Source: Hydromonas duriensis
GTDB taxonomy: Bacteria > Pseudomonadota > Gammaproteobacteria > Burkholderiales > Burkholderiaceae
Length of the DNA: 64,000 nucleotides
NCBI RefSeq assembly: GCF_004363775.1
Contig: NZ_SNZE01000001.1
Coordinates: forward strand, 106,860-170,859
Direction: 5' to 3'
The notes under the pieces were generated by a model. That model saw only the letters and a program-made list of their open reading frames with translations, searched no databases and was not told the DNA's origin. Shown here one piece after another: positions 27,681 through 34,956 of this stretch (positions within the stretch are counted from its first letter, which is position 1; each line of letters begins with the position of its first letter). The translations under genes and the position numbers were made by a program.

Positions 27681-27857
27681 ACGTCTTTATTTTGAAATGG
27701 CGAGAAAGGTTTGGTTCATTGGGCAATAGTGCAATAGAAGCCCTGCATTATAGAACCAAACCCTTTGTTTGGTAAAAACGATGAGTAGTTTTAGTTAAGG
27801 TGTGAGTACGGTATTGCGCTGGATATAACCTATCAACCTAAATAATTCAAGTACTTT
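27681..27857 (-). promoter_or_regulatory. cca upstream region with -10 and inverted repeats
   Basis: On the minus strand TATAAT lies at 27747-27752. GGTTTGGTTC (27708-27717) pairs with GAACCAAACC (27753-27762), and ACCAAAC pairs with GTTTGGT at 27756-27774. The second arm is shared, so alternative hairpins are possible around the putative promoter. There is no T run for a clear terminator of the upstream cdsA-like gene. Confidence 0.4.
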
Positions 27858-28808
27858 TCAAGACCAAAAATACCGAGTGAGGTGGAAAAAGACAGGCGCA
27901 GAGAAAATAATCGAGTCTAAGCGGTCAAGCATACCGCCATGCCCTTCGATTAAGTTGCCCCAATCTTTGATGCCGCTGTCTCGTTTGATGGCCGACATGA
28001 CCAAACCGCCAAAAAAGCCCATGATGCACAATATAAATGACATTAAAGCTGCTTGGACTGGTGTGAAAGGTGTGAGCCAATAACAAGCCGCACCCAATAA
28101 AGTTGCACTTAAGACACCGCCGATAAAGCCTTCCCATGTTTTAGAGGGTGATAGTTTTGGGGCAATGGCATGTTTACCGCATATTTTCCCCCAGATGTAT
28201 TGCAACACATCACTGCCTTGGACAATTAGAATCAAGAAAGCAACCAACTGAATGTTATTTGTAAAGCCATTTAATTTGAGGGTGGTTATGGCGGCCACAT
28301 GGCTAATAAAAAACACACAAATCATCAAACCCCATTGAAACTTAGCGGTACGTTCCAAGAAGCGAACAGAATCGGCGGTGAATAAAGTTAAAATAGGCGT
28401 TAAGAAAAAGATGTAAATGGGTATAAAAATCATATACATCCCATACCAATCAATGCTGATTAAATAATATTGCATTGGAATGACAGCATAAAGTGCCAAG
28501 CGAATAGACCAATAATCGCCCCGTCGTTTGTAGAGCAAGGCGATGTATTCAGTGAGGGCCACTGCTGAAATCACAGAAAAAAGGAGCAAAATCGCGTAAC
28601 GCCCGAGGATGGCACACGCGAGTAAGATAAAAGCCATAACCCACCACGCATTGATGCGAGCGATTAGGTTGTCAATGACCGCATGAGGTTGTCCAAGCGC
28701 AACTTTCCAGCGCAGGACGTAGGCCACGCATGAAGCGACAATCAAAATGCACGCCACAATGAGCATTAATCGTTGGAATTCTGCCGAGATTTGAATCCAA
28801 GATAACAT
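27858..28808 (-). CDS. ynbB: CdsA-type phosphatidate cytidylyltransferase (YnbB-like)
   Basis: 316 residues with about eight membrane segments. The C-terminal CdsA signature is complete: SPSKTWEGFIGG, then SAIKRDSGIKDWGNLIEGHG and GGMLDRLDS. The enzyme makes CDP-diacylglycerol from phosphatidic acid and CTP. Its neighbours match E. coli ynbA, ynbC and ynbD, so it is best seen as the ynbB counterpart, a second CDP-diacylglycerol synthase rather than the housekeeping one (which would normally sit near uppS/dxr). AGAGA precedes the ATG. Confidence 0.88.
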   Translation of the reverse strand: MLSWIQISAEFQRLMLIVACILIVASCVAYVLRWKVALGQPHAVIDNLIARINAWWVMAFILLACAILGRYAILLLFSVISAVALTEYIALLYKRRGDYWSIRLALYAVIPMQYYLISIDWYGMYMIFIPIYIFFLTPILTLFTADSVRFLERTAKFQWGLMICVFFISHVAAITTLKLNGFTNNIQLVAFLILIVQGSDVLQYIWGKICGKHAIAPKLSPSKTWEGFIGGVLSATLLGAACYWLTPFTPVQAALMSFILCIMGFFGGLVMSAIKRDSGIKDWGNLIEGHGGMLDRLDSIIFSAPVFFHLTRYFWS

Positions 28809-28823
28809 AGGTTCTCTTTCTAT

Positions 28824-29237
28824 TTAAGATAGGGTTGTTATATAAATCAAGAGCAGTGTTTGCCCGAAGTGCGACAGTAAAAAATATCGAATCAAGCGGC
28901 GCGTACCTTTTAAGCGTTCGGTCGTGGAACGCGTGGCTTGTCCTTCACCTTGTTTTTTTAAAAGTCCAAGTTGATACAAGCCTTCATCTAGTTGAACGAA
29001 ATCGATGCCATTGTCGATGGATAAGCCTAAAAAAAGGCGGGCATCAAATAAAATGCGAATGCTCAGATATATGTTAAGCAGTCCCCACACTATCATCACG
29101 ACGCTAAATAAATGGGATAGCCGTGCTACAGATAACACGCCCAAAACGGTCATGCCAATGCCCCACACACAAACAGGCCATAGACTATTTAAAAAATGAG
29201 CGAGGACGTTAAATAGCGGTTGTTCTTTTTTAATCAT
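28824..29237 (-). CDS. Small membrane protein in the lipid cluster
   Basis: 137 residues, not recognised. Membrane segments are visible at about 15-37, 42-63 and 118-135, with a Lys/Arg-rich cytoplasmic loop (residues 90-113) containing TRSTTERLKGTRRL. It overlaps the stop of the upstream PAP2/DSP gene by eight bases and ends 15 bp before the CdsA gene, so it is part of this unit. E. coli ynbABCD has no counterpart that I know of. Confidence 0.65.
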   Translation of the reverse strand: MIKKEQPLFNVLAHFLNSLWPVCVWGIGMTVLGVLSVARLSHLFSVVMIVWGLLNIYLSIRILFDARLFLGLSIDNGIDFVQLDEGLYQLGLLKKQGEGQATRSTTERLKGTRRLIRYFLLSHFGQTLLLIYITTLS

Positions 29238-30561
29238 CAGACTGACTCAAATAAAAATGCAATGTGGCAAGTTGCTGTTCCGAAAGCACCACTTTTGAGA
29301 CATTGGCCTCAATCAAAGCCAATGCCGTCGGCACATCTTTCATGTGTTGACGAGACACCAGCCAATAAAGCACCGTGATAATCGAGCGAGAAAACCCCAG
29401 CGCACAACACACATGGACATTGCGCGTGTCGCCGAGAAGGCTTTTGTCAATATAAGAAGCGGCTTGTTGTATTTGCAGCAGCGATGGGCAAATTAAATCG
29501 AGGCAAGGGCTGCAATGCGCTGGCGTGCAATGTTTAGGGATGGCCATTTCTGCGGCTAAACTGACAAGGGTCGGGCGATTCAAAGAACGCCATTGCTGAT
29601 ACGTGGGCAGGCGACCGACGGATACGCGCGTCAGAACTGGATGGCTTAATCGAAGACGACGAGTCCATAAAAATTGGTTAAGCCGCGCCGCGAGAAGGTA
29701 AGGCGCAAACAAAACTTGAGCCGCCCACTTCATTCGCCCCAAGTGATTGATTTGAAAGCCATGAACATCCAACGCCAAATAATTAAGTGCAACCAAACCG
29801 AGCGATACAGAGGGCCACAATAACCACAGCCCTGCACCCTTGAACCAGCAAGCCAATAATGCAGACACCAATGCGGCCAATGCGTAACGCAAACCAAGCG
29901 TTATGCGTTTTGGCTCTTGGGTTCGATGCCATGATTGAAACATCGATTTAGTTTGTTCCAATGGCCAAAGCCATACACACAGCACCCCAACAAGTGCCCC
30001 CGTTGGCACATCAATAAAGTGATGTTGATAGGTTGTCAAAACGGATACACAAATCAGTGCAGTCCAAATGTGAACGAAAGCTCGCAGATAAGGCGAGCGC
30101 ACCAATCGTCGATACAAATCCCACATGATAATCGCAAGGGAAATGTGTAATGAAGGCGCTTGATTAAAAGGCTTGTCAAAATCTCGTAGGGCATTAAACA
30201 GCAAAGCGGGCGCACCACTGACCTCGGGCGCAGTAAACGAATATTGCAAAGGAAACAAGACAAAACAAGTGACAGAAATGAACTGTGCGCTCAACAACCT
30301 CAGAACATGCCGTTTAAGCTCGTGCTGAGTTCGAACAACAAACAAAGACAGCGCATAAAAAAGATTAAGGCTCCAATAAGGAAAAATCGTCCACGCCAAA
30401 AAAGGAGTGTGCCGCTCCCAGTCAAAAACAAAAGAGGGCACATCAATTTTTTGCGAGGCCCAATAATTACTCAGACCATAGCTGGAATAAAACACACTGC
30501 CCAATAATGCCAGCCATGCCAAAGAGCGACGCCACGTCGCGCGAGTCTCAAGTGTTTTCAT
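29230..30561 (-). CDS. ynbD: PAP2 / dual-specificity phosphatase fusion (YnbD-like)
   Basis: 443 residues. About residues 1-290 are a multi-span membrane PAP2 part with PSLHISLAIIMWDLYRR and TTYQHHFIDVPTG, the pattern of inositol-phosphoceramide synthase-like PAP2 enzymes. The C-terminal 150 residues are a soluble dual-specificity phosphatase with the Cx5R signature CALGFSR (Cys386, Arg392). In eukaryotes such DSPs (PTPMT1) can dephosphorylate phosphatidylglycerophosphate, so a lipid phosphate is a likely substrate. Layout and length match E. coli YnbD. Confidence 0.88.
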   Translation of the reverse strand: MKTLETRATWRRSLAWLALLGSVFYSSYGLSNYWASQKIDVPSFVFDWERHTPFLAWTIFPYWSLNLFYALSLFVVRTQHELKRHVLRLLSAQFISVTCFVLFPLQYSFTAPEVSGAPALLFNALRDFDKPFNQAPSLHISLAIIMWDLYRRLVRSPYLRAFVHIWTALICVSVLTTYQHHFIDVPTGALVGVLCVWLWPLEQTKSMFQSWHRTQEPKRITLGLRYALAALVSALLACWFKGAGLWLLWPSVSLGLVALNYLALDVHGFQINHLGRMKWAAQVLFAPYLLAARLNQFLWTRRLRLSHPVLTRVSVGRLPTYQQWRSLNRPTLVSLAAEMAIPKHCTPAHCSPCLDLICPSLLQIQQAASYIDKSLLGDTRNVHVCCALGFSRSIITVLYWLVSRQHMKDVPTALALIEANVSKVVLSEQQLATLHFYLSQSDD

Positions 30562-30574
30562 TGCAGATTACAAT

Positions 30575-32323
30575 TTACAATCGTTGCGCCAACGAAACAG
30601 TGAAAATACCGTCACTGTCAATCAACTCATTTAATTTTTTAAAACCGACTTGCTCGACCAACTGATCCATTTCGGCTTGATTTCGACGGCGCATGACCCA
30701 TGCCTGATGTCCACGGTGGCTGGTTAGTGCGCGAGCAATTAACTCAAGCTGAGGATGCCAAGGTTGATTGGTATAAATCAAATAACCGCCCGCTGGCACG
30801 GCTTGAGCCAAACCATCCAGCGAAGTGCGCAGGAGCTGGTTATCTGAAAACAGCTCGTATAAGCCTGACACCACAGCCAAGGTCGGTTTGGGCGATGTTT
30901 GGGCAATGCTCTCTTTGTCAAAAGCATCGGCTTGAATGAATTGAGCGATGTCTTGTAAACCTTTTTCTTGTATCAAGCGACGTCCATCTTGCACATTGAT
31001 GTCACTGTAATCTCTAAGCGTAATCGACTGAATCGCCTCACGATGAGCCAAGACCCCATCCATGATGTATCGACCATGACCCGCCGCAATATCCAAAATG
31101 TGAATGTCCTTTTGCGTCGCTCTTAAAGAAGCTATGGCCGATGCCAATAGCATTTCGATGTGAATCTTACGCTGGCGAATGCCGCGCCAGCCAGGCGAGT
31201 TAAGGTACTGTCTATCAATAAGACGACCCAATGCCGTTTTGCCAGTGGCTTGATTGCGGTACACGTAGTCCAAAGTGCTGCCAGAATCAAAGCCTGTTTG
31301 GTGCCCCAAACGAATACCCGTTGATAACCAACCGCCCAATTTTAAACTCAGGCGTGTGAGCTTCCAATATATGCCACGCAACGAATGCGGCGGCAGTTCT
31401 GCTGACAGCTCTCTTGCCTCATCGGCGGTATAACCGTACTGGTCTGCATGGTTAAAGTCGAGGCTGTGAATCGGTTGAGCGAACAATTGTTGGACAAAAT
31501 CCTTAATTTTATGGACGGCAATATATCGGTCTTTTTCGCCCAAAGTGTCATGGAGAAAGCCTGATAACACATGCTTACTTTTGATTGGACTGGCCAAGTT
31601 GGCATAAAAACGGTCTTGAGCTTTGCGTTTAACCACCCAGTCATTACCAGAAATAAGCAGTTGCACAGGCGTCGTGATTGCTTGGGCATCGTTCACAACA
31701 CGTTTAGCCGCTTGATACAAGCCTAACAGCACATTCACAGCAATTGGACGCGTGATGAGAGGGTCTGTGTCATACGAGTTCACCCGCTCTTGGTCTTGAG
31801 TTAAAAACTTCGCTTTGACGTAACTGTTCACGAAGAATAAACCACGCAACTTATAGAGCAAGCCCAATCCCTCTTTTGCAAAAGGCACATACAATTTAAT
31901 GTCAAAAGCTGGCGAAGCTAAACTCATGCCGCGAATTTTGGGGGCGTAATCATGAACCCATGTGCTGACTAAAACCGCACCGACGCTTTGGGCAATAATA
32001 AACGTGTCTTCTAAAACCACTTGATGGGCTGCGCCCAAGTGCAGCATAAAGGTCTGCACATCATGCACGGAAGCCGAAAAACTCGGGCTATAACCACGCA
32101 CACCCGATGAGCGGCCATGACCGCGCGCATCCCAAGCAAAAAACTCAAAGTCAGGTAAATCAAGCTCATCGACCAAATGCATCATGCGCTCAGAATGCTC
32201 ATGGCCTCGATGAAACAAGACAATACTGCCCTTCGGCGTGTCCGTTTGCGCTGGAAAATGACGATAGTAGATTGATGTATCGTCATGGCTCATAAACTGG
32301 TGTTCATTGAATGGACGTGACAT
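30575..32323 (-). CDS. ynbC: Alpha/beta hydrolase - SAM methyltransferase fusion (YnbC-like)
   Basis: 582 residues. The N-terminal half is a lysophospholipase-type hydrolase: oxyanion region FHRGHEHSERM, nucleophile elbow IAQSVGA with Ser113 (Ala-x-Ser-x-Gly rather than Gly-x-Ser-x-Gly), Asp in ISGNDWVV and His in GFLHDTLGEKD. The C-terminal half is a class I methyltransferase with motif I HILDIAAGHGRYI. The fusion is characteristic of E. coli YnbC. The frame extends upstream to 32380, but the ATG at 32323 has a GGGA site and starts after the upstream stop. The substrate is probably a lipid; unknown. Confidence 0.87.
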   Translation of the reverse strand: MSRPFNEHQFMSHDDTSIYYRHFPAQTDTPKGSIVLFHRGHEHSERMMHLVDELDLPDFEFFAWDARGHGRSSGVRGYSPSFSASVHDVQTFMLHLGAAHQVVLEDTFIIAQSVGAVLVSTWVHDYAPKIRGMSLASPAFDIKLYVPFAKEGLGLLYKLRGLFFVNSYVKAKFLTQDQERVNSYDTDPLITRPIAVNVLLGLYQAAKRVVNDAQAITTPVQLLISGNDWVVKRKAQDRFYANLASPIKSKHVLSGFLHDTLGEKDRYIAVHKIKDFVQQLFAQPIHSLDFNHADQYGYTADEARELSAELPPHSLRGIYWKLTRLSLKLGGWLSTGIRLGHQTGFDSGSTLDYVYRNQATGKTALGRLIDRQYLNSPGWRGIRQRKIHIEMLLASAIASLRATQKDIHILDIAAGHGRYIMDGVLAHREAIQSITLRDYSDINVQDGRRLIQEKGLQDIAQFIQADAFDKESIAQTSPKPTLAVVSGLYELFSDNQLLRTSLDGLAQAVPAGGYLIYTNQPWHPQLELIARALTSHRGHQAWVMRRRNQAEMDQLVEQVGFKKLNELIDSDGIFTVSLAQRL

Positions 32324-32342
32324 AAAAAATCCCATGTTAAAT

Positions 32343-32951
32343 TTAAATAGAGCGAGCTTCTTGTAACGCTTTTGTCGCACGATTGATGATGGTCAAAACC
32401 ACCATAAGAGCCAATACAGGCAATATCCAAGACGACCATTGAGGCAGCTTATCCGTCAAGCCAATCCAAAGTCCCAAAGCACCAAATACAAAAGCCCTGT
32501 CGCTTTTGCCCATAGGCCCGTCATAACGTCGAGACGCGCCAATGGTCACAGCTTGTACGCCAATGAACTCAGAGATGATGGATAAAATAATGACGCACGC
32601 AATCCAAAATGCTTGAAAAGGCTGAATAATCGCCAATGGCAGATATAAAGCAGCATCAGAAATAACATCCGTCAACTCGTTAAGTACCGCCCCCAACTTA
32701 CTTTGTTGCCCAAACTCTCGCGCCAACATCCCATCAATTGCATTAAAAGCCATGCGTATGAAAAACCAAATGGGTAACAGCAAAAAAGCGCCTCGAGGCA
32801 AGGGCATGAAAAACAAAGCGAAACCAATGAAAACGGAAACAAGGCATGCGGTCACTGTGACTTGGTTGGCTGTGATGCCGTTTTTATAGAGTTTTGTCAC
32901 CAATGGGCGCAGCGCGTTTTGAAAAAGCGGTTTGATTTTATAAATGGACAT
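32343..32951 (-). CDS. ynbA: CDP-alcohol phosphatidyltransferase family protein (YnbA-like)
   Basis: 202 residues with about five to six membrane segments. The family signature is present in altered form: NAIDGMLAR then LGAVLNELTD. In the canonical motif (D-x2-D-G-x2-A-R-x8-G-x3-D-x3-D) the first and third Asp are Asn here. By family it exchanges CMP of a CDP-lipid for an alcohol. The alcohol is unknown. It is the first gene of the minus-strand lipid unit and lies 19 bp before the ynbC-like gene. No clear ribosome-binding site is seen. Confidence 0.87.
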   Translation of the reverse strand: MSIYKIKPLFQNALRPLVTKLYKNGITANQVTVTACLVSVFIGFALFFMPLPRGAFLLLPIWFFIRMAFNAIDGMLAREFGQQSKLGAVLNELTDVISDAALYLPLAIIQPFQAFWIACVIILSIISEFIGVQAVTIGASRRYDGPMGKSDRAFVFGALGLWIGLTDKLPQWSSWILPVLALMVVLTIINRATKALQEARSI

Positions 32952-33271
32952 GTTTTTAGTGGGGGCAACTTTAAATTAGCTTATGTTGTTCTTTGTTTAT
33001 AGAAAAGATAGTAAAGTATAGTGATTTAATGAACGTATTTAAAAAAATAAATATTGTTATTTTGAAAATTGATGGCCTAAAATTTTACGTCAATAGTTTA
33101 TCATCAACCTATTTGATTGTAAGGGCAAATATAAATTGATTCTAATAAATAATTTGAGCTGATGTCTTTTGGATTGATTTCATTAAGGTTTATAAATTAA
33201 TTTTTGAGAGGTATTTTGATGGGCTCTAATCAATACGTAATCAACAAATAAATCGACTTTAAATAAAAAAT
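32952..33271. promoter_or_regulatory. AT-rich divergent region between lipid cluster and AraC gene
   Basis: 320 bp, strongly AT-rich, with no long frame. It must hold promoters for both directions. The only coding-like element is a possible 10-codon leader (see next entry). No clear operator repeat was found by eye. Confidence 0.6.
33219..33251 (+). CDS. Possible 10-residue leader peptide before AraC gene
   Basis: ATG plus nine codons and TAA encode MGSNQYVINK. It is preceded by GAGAGG at a good distance, a better ribosome-binding site than that of the AraC gene, which starts 20 bases after the leader's stop. It may allow translational coupling. This is a weak call because of its size. Confidence 0.25.
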   Translation: MGSNQYVINK

Positions 33272-34084
33272 ATGACTGAAAACATTAATTTTTGGCGAGA
33301 TTCCTCAATCCCTTTCATTGAGGTGAGGTCTGTCGCAGATGGGCGAAAAGTATGTTACGAGAAACATAGTCACGATACTTTTTCTATCGGCGCGGTGACT
33401 GCAGGTTACAGCCAATATGTCGGTGAAAATTTTTGTGAGAATATCAGCGCTGGAACGGTGGTGCTAATGAATGCGCGCGAGGTACACGCTTGTAATCCAA
33501 TCAATGCTCATCCTTGGTCATATATTATGTTCTATGTTGATTCTTCTTGGTTGATGCGCTTACAACATGATTTAGGGATAGCGACAGGCTTGCAGTTGCA
33601 AAAATTTGAATCTCGGATTAGCCATGATCAAGAACTATTTAAGGGCTTGTTATCATTATACGAGACCTTGATAGATGACAGACACGACGTATTATTTAAG
33701 CAAAGTGAGATATTAGAGTTCTTCGTTTTACTGCATGAAAAAAATAGATGTGTTCCCGAGCTTCGACAGACGTTTAATCCAAAGCTTAAAAAAGTTGCTG
33801 ACTTTATAGCACAAAGCTGTACTGATAAACTGACTTTAGATGTTTTATGCAGGGTTTCAGACTTAAGCCCTTTCTATTTGATACGAGCATTTAAGTGGCA
33901 ATATGGCATGACGCCTCATAACTACCTTATTAATTGTCGAGTGCAGTATGCTCAAACTCAACTTAAAAATGGACGAAGTATTGCTGATGTCGCTTTGGAT
34001 GCTGGTTTCACTGACCAAGCACATTTTCAAAGGGTATTTAAGCGCATCGTTGCAGCTACCCCTAATCAATACAAGGGGTGCTAA
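33272..34084 (+). CDS. AraC family transcriptional regulator
   Basis: 270 residues. The N-terminal cupin-like sensing domain covers about 10-150 (HSHDTFSIGAVTAGYSQY is typical of AraC_binding). The C-terminal double HTH covers about 170-270 (LTLDVLCRVSDLSPFYLIRAFK, then IADVALDAGFTDQAHFQRVFKR). It ends 17 bp from the convergent LysE-family exporter, a pairing common for regulators of amino-acid efflux, so it probably controls that gene. Base composition is more AT-rich than the surroundings, suggesting acquisition with the exporter. Confidence 0.9.
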   Translation: MTENINFWRDSSIPFIEVRSVADGRKVCYEKHSHDTFSIGAVTAGYSQYVGENFCENISAGTVVLMNAREVHACNPINAHPWSYIMFYVDSSWLMRLQHDLGIATGLQLQKFESRISHDQELFKGLLSLYETLIDDRHDVLFKQSEILEFFVLLHEKNRCVPELRQTFNPKLKKVADFIAQSCTDKLTLDVLCRVSDLSPFYLIRAFKWQYGMTPHNYLINCRVQYAQTQLKNGRSIADVALDAGFTDQAHFQRVFKRIVAATPNQYKGC

Positions 34085-34101
34085 TGCGTAACAATTTCGG
34101 G

Positions 34102-34701
34102 TTAATTTGATTGTTGTGACAAATAAACAGCGCTTGTTAATAATAAAAAACCCATGAATCGATTAAACCAGCGAACTTTTATAGGTTCATCCAAATAATG
34201 TCGTAAAAAACTACCCGCATACGCCCAAGCGGCCAGGGAGATGTAACACACAACAAAGTAAATGATTGAAAATTGGATGATTAGTTTTGTGTCACCTGCT
34301 GTGGTAAAAGCCCCCATTCCAGCGACTGCTGCAATCCATGCCTTTGGATTGAGCCATTGCATCAGAGCACCGTCACTGTAAGAAGGTGCTCGTTGATTTG
34401 TGTTTTTTTTAAGGCTGCCATCATCTTTAAATAATTGAGTTGCCATGTATACAAAAAATATCACGCCGAACCATTGAATATAAAAGGTGATATGAGGCAG
34501 GTGGCTAATTATTTTATGAAGCCCTAAACCAATGAAGAGTAATAAAAGTGTAAACCCTATTGTAGCTCCTGTTACATGCCGCATGGTGCGATTGAAGCCG
34601 AAGCGTAATCCTGAAGCAAGGGACACAAAATTAACAGGGCCTGGAGAAATTGAAGCCGCGAGAGAAAATGCAAACATAGATAAAAACAAAGAATAAGTCA
34701 T
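34102..34701 (-). CDS. LysE/RhtB family amino-acid exporter
   Basis: 199 residues with six membrane segments. The signature SISPGPVNFVSLASGLRFGF lies near residue 18 and LNPKAWIAAVAGMGAF near the middle. It exports an amino acid or a small amine. Start supported by AGGAGG. Convergent with the AraC gene. Confidence 0.9.
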   Translation of the reverse strand: MTYSLFLSMFAFSLAASISPGPVNFVSLASGLRFGFNRTMRHVTGATIGFTLLLLFIGLGLHKIISHLPHITFYIQWFGVIFFVYMATQLFKDDGSLKKNTNQRAPSYSDGALMQWLNPKAWIAAVAGMGAFTTAGDTKLIIQFSIIYFVVCYISLAAWAYAGSFLRHYLDEPIKVRWFNRFMGFLLLTSAVYLSQQSN

Positions 34702-34899
34702 AATTCCTCCTATTGAATGAAAGGCATCTTATTGTTTTTCCTTGTTTAAATATTGAATAAAATTGCTGTTTATAAATTTTTTTAGGATAACTAGAGTTAT
34801 GTTTCTTTAAAACTTCAACAAATATCAAGCAGTCATAAGGTCTAAGCTTTATCAACGCATGACAGCAAGAGCGATACAGGTTAAAATGCCAGCCTCCAA

Positions 34900-34933
34900 A
34901 AAAATGCACTTCGTGTTCGGCGAGTGCATTTTT
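34900..34933. terminator. Hairpin with A and T flanks upstream of rep
   Basis: AAAAATGCACT and AGTGCATTTTT form an 11-bp stem around a 12-base loop. It lies between the divergent lysE-like and rep genes, where no transcript obviously needs to end; it could limit read-through or act in the 5' region of rep. Confidence 0.5.
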
Positions 34934-34956
34934 ATATTTTATTCAATAAGTGCCCC

